The notes below the pieces were generated by a model that was given only the letters and a program-made list of their open reading frames with translations, was not told where the DNA came from and did no database searches. A stretch of DNA of 64,000 nucleotides from the NCBI GenBank assembly GCA_907165065.1, contig OU015541.1, positions 12,143,001 to 12,207,000 on the forward strand, given 5' to 3'. Origin of the DNA: Caprimulgus europaeus (lineage: Eukaryota > Chordata > Aves > Caprimulgiformes > Caprimulgidae). This document shows, piece after piece, positions 1 through 12,273 of the stretch; position 1 is the stretch's first letter; every line of letters begins with the position of its first letter. Made by a program: the position numbers and the translations under genes.

Positions 1-2276
1 AGGGAGTAGATGTAAACCATAAGCACCAAAATAAGTGGGTAAATATTTGGTGTATGCTTCCACAGTGACAGAAGTCTTTGCAAATTCACAGAATGGAGAA
101 CATGAAGAGCAGCAAATCCTCTTTAAAATAAGAAACTGGATAGAGTGAGTGGTAGAGTGGAAAAAACAGACTGGTAGTTTATATGTTAATGATGGACTTG
201 GAAAAACCTGGATTTACTGGTCTGCAATGAACCCATAAACTTCTACACACCACGGGTGAAACTGGAGAACTGCCTCACCCCAAAACTCAGGAGTCGCTTA
301 CAGGGGCTTTAGCAGTCAGGTTAAATCTCATGGAAACTGGAAAAGGTGCTCACTTCATTGAAACTATCACCTGAAACAACAGGGTTTGTGAACCAGCTTG
401 GAAGGTGAGATACCCAGAGGATGGAGCTGGCAAGGAGCTGCTTGAGCACAGGCTACATCTGCCTGCAAAGAGGAGGAGTGAGGAAGGGCACTGGAGAGCA
501 GACGGGCAACGAGCGGCTAGCGGAGGCGGCTGCACAACTGCCGAGCCTGGAGCTGGTGCTGTGCAGGGTGCTGGTGGGAACAGTCGGAAAAAAACAAGCA
601 AGGAATCTGTTCCTGGTTGTTCAGTCCTCCTGTGGACAAGCAAACAAGACCCTCATGTGTCCTTTAGTAGCATCAATAAAAGTTGCATTAAGAAGCAAAA
701 GCAACTTGAGAACCATTTCTCCTGGAATAATTTATAAGTAATTTATTTTTTTTTCTTTTCTTTTTTATTTTTCCTTTTATAGCAATATCTGACTTAAACC
801 AGATCCACCTTCACCTGAAAGCACAAACCATCAGCAGCTTTTGGCTTGCCAAGCCCTGAAAGCATCGTCCTGGAGGAGAAGGCAGATCTGCTGCACGTTG
901 GGAAGGTCACAAACCAGAGCAAGGGTGCTGGTGGAGCCGGGCACCCAGGAAAACACACAAAGGCAGCACCCACATCAGCTGGGAGGTGCAGGGGTGCTAC
1001 AGGCTGATGCAGAAGCAGACACAAGTATCCAGCTGCACTTGGTGGCTCTGCTGGTTTTTCTTGGCAGAGATCTGTTGACTTCTGCCACGTAGAAGGAATA
1101 ACCTGGTTTCATTCAGGGGTTGTTTGGTTTAAGAACGTGCACCTAGGCAGGTCGGAGCTGTGCAGACAGACTGTTTTCGTGAGAGAGTGAGTGAAAACAG
1201 AGCAAAGTTTCAGAAAGAAAGTTTATTTTAGAGTATTTCCTACCGTCTGGTTGAATTATACTTTTAAAAGTTCAATTATCTTCTGATAAACTTAACCAGC
1301 CAAATTAGGAAACTAAATACAATTATTAAAGCATAAGAGAACCATTTCAGATTTGGTTCAAGTGCCAAGCCAAATTTAACAAGCCTGCAGATCCTGACGA
1401 ATAATTCCAGAAAGATCCTTCAGCTTCATTTCAAACTAGAAGAACAGATGAAATCCTGGGATATGATTTACATTTATCCTCATGTTTTTAATCAAAACTT
1501 ACACAGTCCTTTTAGCTGGCCAAAACCAGAACTAGGATTTTATAAAAATGTATTTATTTTATAAAAATGGAACTGGGGGATTTGAGCAGCTCTGTGCTGA
1601 GCTGTTGAAGTGCTGCACAAACCCTACCTCCAGTGTGCAACACCAAGTCTGAAAACCTGGGAAAAAATTCCATGTACCCCAGCATTTTGCCGAGCAATCT
1701 TTTATCCAGATGCTCTCCCAGCAGCTAAATTAATCTCCTCAGAATTTTAGTACAAGTTTTTTTGGGGTTTTTTTAAAGAAATCTTCCCCATAACTCTTGG
1801 CAAAGGATTCAGAGTTCTGTGAATTTACAGAGCAGCCTGCAGCGTTAGCATTCCCCCTGCGGCTCCGCACCCTGCCACGCGCCCAACGCCTGTCCCATAT
1901 CACGTAGCGATGCTCCTAAATGATCTCCAACAATTGATTTCCAACAGTAACATCTTCATCAGAAAGGACTCAAAGCTGAACATATCAAGACTAAAAACAT
2001 CAGGATGCAACAATATCAGTGGAAAAAGTTTATGTCAGAGGTGTTTCACCTTATAGATCCTTACATTTTACCTGTTCCTATATGTCACGTGGGCTCCTGG
2101 AGACACGTGTCAGTGGTGTTAATTGGAGTAGTGCAATTGCTGACCACCAGTCCAGAGACACTGATACCTCACCCAGGAGCTCAGTTTATGGATTATTAAT
2201 GCTGTTATATCTAAAAGGCAAAGCCCAGAAGGTGTGAGTGCAGCACCACTGGCTTTGGTAGCGCTAATGGATGAGA
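1..2276. other. Unique non-coding sequence, no gene recognised
   Basis: No open frame here has a recognisable domain; those present are about 60-110 codons and overlap one another in several frames. A T-rich patch lies at about 740-780. A short CpG-bearing patch lies at about 1850-1910 and contains GCGGCTCCGC and CACGCGCC; it is too short for a CpG island. No known repeat family was recognised. Confidence 0.6.
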
Positions 2277-2457
2277 TGATGAGAGGGACAGTCCTCTCTT
2301 GGTCCGAGAGCCTTTGAGTAGACAGCCAGGACAGCTTCCACTGTCAGCCTGCACCAAATGCAGGAATTTCTGATGTTTCATTAAGACCTAGAAGAGAAGA
2401 ACGTGGATGCCAAAGGCGGCCAACTTCCACCTTTACTAGGGACTCGCAGTCTGTCAT
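2277..2457. repeat. Local direct repeat, copy A
   Basis: This 181-bp segment matches 4036-4206 in the same orientation. Both run from TGATGAGAG through GACAGTCCTCTCTTGGTCC and GAGTAGACAGCCAGGACAGC to CTGTCAT. They differ by scattered substitutions, and copy A carries about 10 extra bases (around AGGCGGCCAA). The flanks on both sides are unrelated. It could be a local duplication or two insertions of an unrecognised dispersed repeat. I do not recognise it as CR1 or as the LTR family seen elsewhere in the window. Confidence 0.85.
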
Positions 2458-2734
2458 GGTTGCCCAAAAGAGCAGAGTGGGCCACACGGTTCTAAGCTGC
2501 CTGCATGTATAAATTCTTGAGTCCCATATTCCAAGGAAAAAAAACAAAAAAACCACCTTCAAACCTGACAACTCCTCCTCAGCAAGTTACAGGAAAAAAA
2601 GGGGTATTTAGAGAAGAATGTGAACTCCAATTCCTGATGGAAAACCACGCTCCTCTTGCAGCGGTTTTTGTTGTTGTATTTTTGGAGAGGGGTTAAAAAA
2701 GGTTTGATTTTGCAGTTTAGCACGTTGAGGCCTC

Positions 2735-2930
2735 TCAGCGCTCGCTGTCGGTGGGTGCCGATTACCCAGCTTCATTCATCAAAGTGTCACTTTTCTGACA
2801 GCCATTAATAAATATACTGCCAGAGCCCCTCACACCTGGCAGCCATGGCACACTGCAACACGCCGCTAACCTAATTTGCTAATTGCTGCTTTCCCCATTA
2901 ATTTTAGTCCTGTCTTGTTTGGTGTTGACA
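2735..2930. promoter_or_regulatory. Candidate conserved non-coding element
   Basis: The block is AT-rich and dense in homeodomain-type cores (CCATTAATAAATA, GCTAATTGCTG, CCCATTAATTTTAG) plus a TGACAG site of the MEIS/TGIF type. It has no tandem or repeat signature. That texture is typical of developmental enhancers in vertebrate gene deserts. Conservation itself is not visible from one sequence, so this is an inference. Confidence 0.25.
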
Positions 2931-4035
2931 TGGAGGGAAAAAGAAATAAGAGTGGGAAGAAAGGAGGCAAGAAAGAAAGTATTTGATGATTTCTGTTTAT
3001 TTGTTCAATTATTCCTCACCTTCCATCACCGTTTACTTGGGGATATCAACTTCTGTTAACCTCCTGTGTGCTTTTGCCCTTTCAGCCAGAGGACTATGAG
3101 CAACCCTGCTTTTGGCACTGCTGTGTGAAGGGTTAATAATCCACACACAGTGGTTTTATCCAAAAAGGAGGTTTTATCCTCCAGTTCTGCCAGCTGATCA
3201 CCTCCTCCTTGACCCCCAGAGCTGCCCCCACCCAGCCAGTGGCTGCACCCCCCAAGGTCTGGAGTGCTCCCCCTGCCCAGACTTGGGTCTTAGCTTTGCC
3301 AGGGCTTCACATCTGCCAAAATCCCTGTTCTGTTAATTCAATTCCTGGCCACTCTTGAACAGAGATCGCTCAGTTCCATTAATCATGTGATTTTCTGATA
3401 AATATCCTCTTGAAGGCCCAAGCACAGACCAAGCCCTCTGTGACTAAGCTGGACTGCAACCCAGGTCTCCAGCCGAGGTCAATTAAGACGAGGAGTACCA
3501 GACCCATCAAACTTTCAGGCAATGATGAATTGTTGTTGCAGCGCTAGTAAAAGTCTCCCTGCAGGACACTCACCAAGCTGTTGTACTTGGACCACACATT
3601 GGGGTCCATATGCTCCAAAGCTTTTCTTTGCCTGATTAGATCTAGCAATGACTTTCTTCACCCACCGCTCCAGCTGTGAGGATAGGCTCTGCCTCCTCTT
3701 TTCAGGAGCAGGGCACTAATGCCCAGGAGCACTGAGGCTCTTTGGGCTCCAGGTAGTTGCCCAGCCACAAAGGTCTGGCTAAGGAAGCAAAGACACATGG
3801 GTTCTGCAAAGGTTTCCAGATCAATCATCCTTGTCTCTAATTAATGTAAGAAAAGGGCATGCTTAGCCCAAAAGTAAGACCCATGTGCATCCTCCTGTCC
3901 CCTCAGCCTGCCAGCTTGGGTTTTCTTTCAAAGAGTTCTTTCAAATACCAGCTGCTAGTGCAAGAATCCTGGTCCCTTCAGGTAACCAGAGCTTCCCACT
4001 GCCGAGGCACTCAGACCCCAACCACACAACACTGG
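2931..4035. other. Unique non-coding sequence
   Basis: No gene, known repeat or RNA was recognised. Open frames of 63-74 codons at 3112-3336 and 3885-4076 have no family resemblance, and the second partly overlaps the duplicated block. Confidence 0.5.
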
Positions 4036-4206
4036 TGATGAGAGAGACAGTCCTCTCTTGGTCCAAGAGCCTTTGAGTAGACAGCCAGGACAGCTTCCAC
4101 TGTCAGCCTGCACTGAATAGAAGAATTTCTGATGTTTCATTAAGACCTGGAAGAGAAGAACATGGATGCCAAATTCCACCTTTACTAGGGACTTGCAGTC
4201 TGTCAT
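4036..4206. repeat. Local direct repeat, copy B
   Basis: This is the partner of 2277-2457, in direct orientation with starts about 1.76 kb apart. Read on the minus strand, both copies encode a similar short peptide (TDCESLVKVE in A, TDCKSLVKVE in B). That follows from the DNA similarity and is not evidence of a gene. Copy B lacks about 10 bases between GGATGCCAAA and TTCCACC. Confidence 0.85.
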
Positions 4207-5809
4207 CCACACACTGAAAATCCCAGTCTTGGGAATAATTCAAACACTGGAGGCACATATTAGAAGCAGTTGTAGTAAGTTGCAACTAGATATTAGCAAG
4301 GAAAGTTTTGTTTCTTCTGAACAGAGTTTAGTGCAAACTCAATGTTTTTCCTTAAAAGAAGCAGAGGGTATAAATAGATTAAAATTGGATCATGTCACCA
4401 GAAGGGTCAAAAGCTGAAATAGTTTAGGTTGTTTCAAAGTGTTGAGTATGTAGGAAAACTACTTCTTTGAATCAGCATTTGTGTGACTGCTGCTAGGGGA
4501 CCAGCTCAGGTCTGGAAGCAAGATTCAACTGAACCTGCTAATTCAGGACATTGAACATTGTTTTTTCTGCTTTTGAAACACATGTGTGTGTCCCTTTAGC
4601 TTTTCTGGCACATAAAATTGTACTGGTATTTAATTTTGCAATGGCACAGCACTCCTCACAGCTGGTAGAAGGGTAACTGACAGCTCTCCTTAACCCACTG
4701 CTGGCATCTTTTTGTGCTTCACCTTTCCCCAGAAAAGCTGGGCTGGTTCATATTGACCTTGAAAGGTCCACCCCAGTGTTGGACTGCTGCTCCACAAGGC
4801 CCCAGCTCCCAGGGAACTGAATGAGACCTGCCACAGGCAGGGCCTTCAACTTCCAAGGGCCTTAGAAGTAAAATATACTGTCCTGTTCCAAGTGAAGTTA
4901 AAAGGGCCCAGTAAAGAGTAACAGCATTTCAGCTCTTAGCCAAAAGCTTCAATTCATGGTCTTTTAAAGTTAAATTTACTGCCTCCATTTAGCAATGTCC
5001 CTGTAAAAATCCCTCCTGGCACAGAAATAACCTGTGTGCAGTTCAGCAGCGCTGTGGCAAACCAATATTTCATCCTAGGGATGTAGATATGCAGCTATCT
5101 GCCTTCACTTAGGTCTCTGTGGCTTTTGATTCCTTTCAGTGCTCAACAGCTCTGAGCAATAAGGCAGCACAGGTAATCACACTCCCCACTCCTCATGCCC
5201 AGCATCTTCTGCTACTTGCTGAAGAGCTGATCACAAGGAGGAAAACCATCAACATGTCATTTACCCCTACAACAGGGAAGGATATGGCTTTATACAGCTC
5301 CACTGGCTCTTTCTCCCAATGCAGGTAGAGCAAGGAAAACCAGACAGAGCAGAGCACAAATAAAATGATCAATGCTCTCCCCACTGGTATGATAACTCCT
5401 GTTTTTCAGAAGTCAAGGTTACCTCAGGGCTTTAACCACTCTGCAGTATCACCCTTGCCCTTTAAAAATCCAACTCATTTTCTTGCACAAGCCTCAACAT
5501 GCCTTGCCCCACGGCCATTGAGTTTGCCATGAAGGTTTTCTGTGCAGGACACTGAAGCCAAGACACCATTCCCAGGGAAAGTTTTCTCAGAGCGGGGACG
5601 TTTGCTGTCAGAAGATTTTGTTTGAGAGTGTTTTCTGACAAAAGAGAAAATAAAGGAAAACATTTTGTTGAAAAATACCAGAACAGTTGGAGAGGAAGCC
5701 CTTTCATCTTCCATTCTCTGGGTTGGTTTTATTACGCTGTGAAGCCATTTTACTGAATTAGTATCGTAATCATGGCAATATAATGGGGGTATCGAACATT
5801 GCAGCATGA
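4207..5809. other. Unique non-coding sequence
   Basis: No gene or repeat family was recognised. Minus-strand frames at 5462-5807 overlap in two registers and match no family known to me. Confidence 0.5.
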
Positions 5810-5890
5810 GCCAGATCCCTCAGCTGGTACAAACCAGCATGGCTCCATTAACTTCAGTGGAGCCAATTTATATCAGCTGAGGATCTGCCC
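5810..5890. mobile_element. Palindromic MITE-like DNA transposon fossil
   Basis: About 80 bp form one imperfect inverted repeat. The left arm begins GCCAGATCCCTCAGCTGGTA and the right arm ends TATCAGCTGAGGATCTGCC. The centre folds too: TGGCTCCATTAA pairs with TTCAGTGGAGCCA. The arrangement, in which CTCCATT/AGTGGAG meet at the middle and CAGCTGAGGATCTG forms the end, resembles old non-autonomous DNA transposons that I know as common in turtles and crocodilians and rarer and decayed in birds. Mismatches and small indels in both arms indicate an ancient insertion. The family assignment is from memory. Confidence 0.6.
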
Positions 5891-7447
5891 TTTTAGTTTT
5901 TACTACAGGAAAGCCAGACTACAAATGGGAGAAACCTATATTAAAAACAAATATCTTCAATCACAGCAGCAGGAATGCAGAAAAATATTGGCTGAGTCAA
6001 CTTTTATAGCAATGTTTTCTTTCTCTCCTGAGTGCTCAATTTTGAACACTCCCCTATAAAATTTTCCAAGCCTGGAGCAACTTTCCTCCTTCCTCTGGTT
6101 AAAACCCACCTCACCTGATGGAGGCAACAGGGCTCTGGAGACACTCGACTTCGTTGCCCACCTCGAGGAGCTGGCAGCGTCCCCGCGTTGAGACAGCTCA
6201 AGCCTGCAGCCAGCCAACAGGACAGTTGTGAAAGGGGAGATCAGGCCATAAACATCTGCTTTTCCTGGGAAGCATGACCCTTCCCGCGAGGAGAAGGTTA
6301 CTCCACCAGCCCCCTTTGGAAGTCTTGGGTCCCCAGAATTAAAGCGCACCGAAGAGTTCAGGGCCTCTCAGCAGCCTTGCAGTAAGTGCCTTTTGTTCAA
6401 AGCCCAGAGCTGTTAATTAAAGACTGGTGATTAATGATTAAACTCCACGTGGTTCCTATCTCAGGCTTAAAAAGTCCTAGGGATGCTGACTTTGCTGAAG
6501 GCTTCAGTGTGAGGTTCTGGGATGTGAGTAGCTATTTATAGATAAGTCCATCAGAGCTCTGAAAGGAAGTGCTCCTTCCACATAATTAAGAGGAAAAAAA
6601 TACCATTTCCAAAAAATATAAAGGTCAAATATTCAGATTAGGTAAACAAGCTCTCTGCCTGCATAAGCTGCAGCCAGAAATGGTTGCAGCTTATACAAAG
6701 AGAGACTTTCTGTGTGTGCTTTCCCCAACTGGGTGCCTTCCACACTTGGACTCAGGTTTCTATAGCAAATACTCTCTCTGAAGGAGTTCAGAATTCATTG
6801 TCCATAGAGCTTGTGGAACTTCATGCCATGCTGCCTTCATGAATGATGAACACAAAGGGCTTCCACATGCAGGATCTGTCTATCTGATCAGGTCTAGAAG
6901 CCAGGGGTTGCTTTTAAAGGGCTTTCCAGTTGCATTTTCTGTGCAGTACATACACAGGTACACATCTAGCCAGTTCAGAAAAGCTGTCTCACCAGTGGAA
7001 GCATCTTCAGAATAACACAGAAGGACCCCTTTGGTAGCACAAAGCTGGTTTAAACAGCTCCTCAGACCCTGAAGCTGGTGCAAGGTGCTTGGCTTTCCTG
7101 AATGCTGTTAAATTCATGCTACTTAGATATCCTGAAAAAGTTTAAAACAAAGCGAGGGCTGCCCAGGGGTTTTGCAGAGCTGGTCCACCCTGTAGCCAGC
7201 TGGATGGACCAATCCTTCCTGAATTACAGTCTGAAAGCTTCATTGTAGGCTCTAGACCTCCCAGCTTCAAACTCTCATATCAGACAATGCCAGAAAAGTA
7301 ACGTGCGGCTCCTGCCATCCACTGCGAGCAAAACACGTCAGGGCAGCACACGGCCCCGCTCAGACCTGGCCCAGCTGCTCAGCTCAGGAGAAGGCAGGCT
7401 CCAAACCAAGCCTTTTACAGGCTAGTAAAATTCAAATCCATGGGATC
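5891..7447. other. Unique non-coding sequence
   Basis: No gene was recognised. The minus-strand 130-codon frame at 5957-6349 and its overlapping neighbour have no domain and no exon-like borders that I can see. Slightly GC-richer, CpG-bearing sequence occurs at 6140-6200 and 7300-7360. Confidence 0.5.
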
Positions 7448-7467
7448 TTTTTTTTTTTTTTTTTTTT
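7448..7467. repeat. Poly-T tract (20 T)
   Basis: An uninterrupted run of 20 T. Upstream and downstream sequence shows no SINE body or processed-pseudogene match in the minus direction that I recognise. Confidence 0.95.
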
Positions 7468-7979
7468 GAGATCTGCACTGCTATGGTTGAATGTTTGAAG
7501 TTTGGAAAACTGTTTGAAGTTTTTAATTATTTGAAGACATTGGGAATATAAACATTTTGCTCACATCCCCAGATTTGGACATGGCTGACCAATTACAGAT
7601 CAGGCACCTTTCCTGATTGTAAACTCTCTCTCCAGCCACTTTCTATTAGAGAAGGTTGGTTTGTGCTCTGAATGTTAGGGGATAGCTTCTCTTATGAAAA
7701 TGTATATACATGTGTTTTGACAGCTCCTCATTTGCTTCAGTCCAGCATCTGATTTACTGCAGTCCAGAAAATCATAGAAACAATGGGAGAAAGGGCACTT
7801 CAGAGCTCTGAGATCCTGTTTCCTCCTCAGAGAGGGATTATTGCCATCCCTGGGCCAGCTCAGCCATGGCTGTGCTCCCACAAACACAGTCCGGTGCTGT
7901 ATCCATAGGGACAGTTATTTCTCAATCAAAGGCAAGTCATGTTGCTCAAGTATGATTTGCCCTTCAGAAGCTCATGCTG

Positions 7980-8450
7980 ATTGGAGCTGCTTGAGAGAGT
8001 CCAGCACAGAGCCACCAAGATGATGAAGGGAGTGGAGCATCTCCCGTATGAGGAAAGGCTGAGGGAGCTGGGGCTCTTTAGCTTGGAGAAGAGGAGGCTG
8101 AGGGGGAACCTTATTAATGTTGATAAATATTTGAAGGGTGAGTGTCAGGAGGATGGAGCCAGGCTCTTCACAGTGATGTCCAATGATAGGACAAGGGGCA
8201 ATGGGTGTGAGCTGGAACACAGGAGGTTCCGCTTAAATTTGAGAAAGAACTTCTTTACTGTGAGGGTGACAGAGCGCTGGGCCAGGCTGCCCAGGGAGGG
8301 TGTGGAGTCTCCTTCTCTGGAGACATTCAAGACCCGCCTGGATGCCTTCCTGTGTGATCTCATCTGGGTGTTCCTGCTCCTGCAGGGGGATTGGACTGGA
8401 TGATCTTTCGAGGTCCCTTCCAATCCCTGACACTCTGTGATTCTGTGATT
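7980..8450 (+). mobile_element. CR1 LINE 3' end with open ORF2 C-terminus
   Basis: This is a 5'-truncated CR1 retrotransposon copy. Its frame at 7981-8403 stays open for 140 codons and reads like the C-terminus of CR1 ORF2: near the start come [20 protein letters not shown] and SLEKRRLRG, then DGARLF, DRTRGNG, NFFTVRV and [12 protein letters not shown]. It continues into the 3' UTR with GGATTGGACTGGATGATC, AGGTCCCTTCCAATCCC and the terminal CTGTGATTCTGTGATT motif. The reverse-transcriptase and endonuclease domains are absent, as expected for 5' truncation, so the copy cannot move by itself. The open frame and close similarity to 35590-35940 suggest it is younger than the copy at 51948-52376. 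Confidence 0.95.
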
Positions 8451-8577
8451 TTTCTGATTGTCATCTTGTCTTTTCAAGCCCATGTTTGAAGGTGGGTTGC
8501 AAGAAGACACGTTCTATTGACCTGTAGACTGACTGACTGGGCTAACTGTTGTCTGGGTCCTGCTCATTGTCTTTCTA

Positions 8578-8785
8578 TCAGACTGGAGTGACATCAGCCT
8601 TTTTAAAGTCATCAGGGACCTCCCTCAGTTCACGGTGATGTTTCATAGACAGCAGCCTCACAATCACATTTGCTGACTTTTTCATCACTTTCAGATTAAT
8701 TCCATCTGATCCCATAAATTCAAATACATCCAACTTCTCTGAGAAGTCCCTAAATAGTTGTTCCTCCACTGCTGGCTGCCCCTTC
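8578..8785 (-). pseudogene. CR1 ORF2 reverse-transcriptase fragment, decayed
   Basis: Read on the minus strand, this stretch gives in order AVEEQLF, SEKLDVFEFMGSDGIN, LREVPDDFKKADVTPV. These correspond to the CR1-family reverse-transcriptase N-terminal region, where the typical pattern is a LDVxKSMGPDGI-like segment followed about 35 residues later by GEVPxDWKxANVTPVFKK. The match stops at VTPV, just before an in-frame stop. The usual SxGPDGI proline is replaced by serine (MGSDGIN), and the intervening part is diverged. It is an internal piece of the element with no 3' tail, so it is a fossil cut on both sides. It lies about 130 bp from, and opposite in orientation to, the younger CR1 at 7980-8450, so it is a separate insertion event. 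Confidence 0.7.
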
Positions 8786-11700
8786 CCTTCCCATTGTTGG
8801 TTTTGACAAGAACATCGTGTACCTTTTCTTTGTTTCAGAGGTTTCACAGCCCTGCTGTAATACATACTCCTGCTCAAACACTGTATTTTCAAAATTTAAG
8901 CTAAAACAAATGAACATCCCCTTAGATAAACGCTGCCAAGTCTGGGTCCCACTGCCACTGTTTTACATTTTCAGGTCTCCCTGTGGAATGAAAATTTTTA
9001 AATGTGGTTTTTTGGGGTTCCTCCTCCCTGTCCCTCAATCATACTCGTGGGATGCAAGTTAGACATGTTTATGTTGAAACTTTGGTAGGAGTTCTCAGAA
9101 CCTAATTATTCCCTATCAAAGTATAATAAATCCTATATAGCTTGCACAGGCTTCAAGAGGTTGTAGATTATTATTATCCTTTTTTGACCTCGACAGCCAA
9201 AAAATGTTGGTACTTGCATGTTTTTTCTAGTGTAAAGGGAAAACGAGGTGGAGTCGATGAGCAGATCCTGTTTGTTTATAAAGCACATTAAAAGTCCCAT
9301 TTTTCCTTCCATGGCATCAATTGTGAGAAAGAATTTTTACAGAACAGTTCACACCATCGCCTTCCAGCCTAAAAATCTCTCTCTAGGTTTTCTTGTCATC
9401 ATTCTCACAATGGATTTTACACTGCTGTCTCTCAGGTTTCACAGTCTTTCTATGACTGTGTTTTACAAAGCACTCCCCAGCTTTAGCACATATTCCACAT
9501 GTGCCTGCTTCATACACAGACACGTGTTTGGCTTTTGGCTCGTGGCTGCTATCACTTAAGCTATGTGGCTTCAAAAATGTCTTCTTACAACTACCCTAGT
9601 AAAGGGAGTGGCACTTCTGCTCAGCCCATAATGTTCCAGGGCTGGGACTCATTATATGGTTTTCTCTGCTTTGGTTTAGCCTGTGAAGGAATGCATTTGC
9701 TACACAGTGCCCCAGGCACTTCAGCAGCAGCAGGGCTCAAGCCCAGCGTGACAGACGTTGCAGAATCATGGCATATTCAGAGATGATATTAAAGTTACAA
9801 ACACTATGTGTATATCCCTATCCATCCTAGTGATAGTCCTCCTGGCTCCAGAAGTAAAATATAAAGTGTTTCCTGAAAAAGAAAAAATAAAAAATGAAGC
9901 TATTAGTGGGTAATTAATGCAAGCCTTGGATGCTAAAGCAGTGTGGGTAATATGGCTTTTGAAGTTTGGCCTCAAGAGGGGAGTGGGGAAATCCCACATA
10001 TTAATTTGACCTGACTCACTTAAAGCTTTAAACAATAAAAAGTCCAAAATGATATAAAATAAAAGTCTTAACCTGGAGGAAATGGTCACTTGTGTTTAAG
10101 ATCTCAAGGCACAAAACTAGGCAGAGGAGCATTCCTTCTCCCTTCCCAGTCTATCAGAGCACATGCAGACCCCAAGGTCCTCACTCTGTTATGGAGAACA
10201 GTAGAATGAAAATACAATTAAGCTCCTTGTTTATAAAGATAAGTTTTCCTTGAAGAACTCTTGTTCCCAACAAATAGCTCTTTACTGCCTGACAATGGAG
10301 TGATCTGTGTCTCTCCACTCTATGGACCCTGCAAGAACAGGACATCAGCCTTTGATCTGTGAAAGGACAATATATTTCAGGAGCTTGAGGAAAAAGACCT
10401 GGTTCAAAACTAAGGTTGTACCTAAATAGGATTTCTTTAAGTAAGGTCAAAAATTGTCAAAAGAAAGGTAAGATCACATCTTGAAGAGCAAGTTTCTAAT
10501 GCTTAGAGCTAGAAGACTGCCTGCCATTAGTGGCCAGAAGATGCAGGGCTCTCCATAGTCCACAAAGCCACAGAAAGCAAGCATGGGTTACACCATGGCA
10601 TTCAAACTGAATGTAAAAGAGGGTAAAACTTCAACAGACATAATCCCATTGTCTGAGATTCTGAAGTAAATCCAGCAACTCTTTGGATACCAGGAGTGAG
10701 TTTTGCCTGATGCTCTTAATAGTTGCAGCAGAACACAAACATCTGGGTCCAATTCCCCACTGATCCAAGCCCTTAGTTACCACAACTGTAAAATACCTAT
10801 TTCACAACAAAGTTAGCATGAAATGTCTTTTTGTGCTGACAAACACCATTACAATGAAGTATCACCTAGACTCAAGTCTAGCCAATTCCCTTTGTTTCCA
10901 GTTTTCACACACACCAAAGACTTATCCTCACTTAAGCAAAACAAGTCAGTAATGTGACAATGGAAGATAAATGCTTGAACACCAGAGAAAAAAGAGTTAG
11001 GATATGATTGCAAATACAACGATAGGTCTGTTCCAGAGTGGGAATAATTAGTCCTTTAATTAAACTTATCTTGCTGCTAGACAAGAGCAATGCTCAGCAA
11101 CACCTGGCCTGGAATGTTCCCATCTCTGCAGGCAGCAGATGGAGCACACGGACATGATCCACCTCCCTCCTACCAGGTCCATGGTTGCCTGTGCCAGTAA
11201 TTAAGGTCTGGGACAATGTCTGAATTATTATGAACATTGCCAGACATTTTCTTATCTGATTCACCCTCAGTAGGTAAAGATGGACTTTTCTTTTTGCTGA
11301 TTTTCCTATTGTCCTTCACCTCTTTCTGCTATTCTGACTTATGCTCATCTCATCTCATTCCTGCCCAGGGCAACACTGAAATAAACTCAGATTTTGCAGC
11401 AACTTGTATGCAAATATTTCTCAGGGACTTCAACAGGGCTCTGCTGAAACAGATTCACCCAGGTGACAGCCAGTACAGTCATGTGTACAGGAGTGCCAGC
11501 CTCCAAGTTAACTGCTTCTTTGACCCTTTTTTGGTGCCCTGATGGAGAATTAATTTAGGTGTCAAGCATTTGGGATCCTTTTCACATCCCTTCTGAAATC
11601 ATTACAACATAATGACAGAACAGAGGCAGGTTAAAAGCCTGTAACCCTCCTCCAACAGCAGCCTGCTTGGGAAAAATAAGATGTAGGAACAAATCAAGTA

Positions 11701-12215
11701 GATTTTAGCAATGTGAAATATGCAACAATATATTCAGTACCTCATGATTATATTTTTTCCATTAATTATGCTATTTGAACCTAGGTAAATAGGTTTCTTT
11801 CCTTTGCATTTAAGAACATGAAATTTTATCTACTTCATCACCCACTCAATATCAAGAGATTTCCTAAATCTTTGTCCTGTGCAATACAATAGTTAATTTC
11901 AGGTTTTTTCCATCTTAACTATTTCACTGGGAGATGACAGGACTAACCACTTTAAAAACACCTTTCACAAACCTGACCAGAAACAGAAGGTCACATTTTA
12001 ACTTAAAGCCCTCCCTCAATGGTCTTGATAAATCAAGAGGTGTTTGCCTTGTGTTCACTGTGCTGTAGAGCATACTGAATTGCAACAACATGTGAACTTT
12101 AACCTTTGATCACTCTAATTCTAGGCCATGACTTACCTTAAACCAGGTAAAACCAATCCACTTTCCTCCCCTTAGAACCTGCAACTTGGAAAGGCTTCCT
12201 AGTTTGCTTGCAGAT
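8786..12215. other. Unique AT-rich non-coding sequence
   Basis: No gene, RNA or repeat family was recognised. Open frames at 9248-9559, 9499-9786, 9766-10089 and 11237-11542 (about 95-107 codons) overlap others and carry no domain. Composition is even, without CpG clusters. Confidence 0.5.
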
Positions 12216-12273
12216 AATTATCCATCCATGAATTATCCATCCATGAATTATCCATCCATGAATTATCCATCCA
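12216..12273. repeat. Tandem repeat, 15-bp unit, 3.9 copies
   Basis: The unit AATTATCCATCCATG is repeated three times exactly, followed by a 13-base partial copy. Absence of mismatches suggests recent expansion and possible length polymorphism. Confidence 0.95.

Noticed and set aside
5957-6349. 130-codon minus-strand ORF
   Set aside because: No similarity to any family I know, and a second frame overlaps; no splice framing was found.
7981-8403. Intact 140-codon ORF as a host gene
   Set aside because: The sequence is the C-terminus of CR1 ORF2 and leads directly into the CR1 3' tail.
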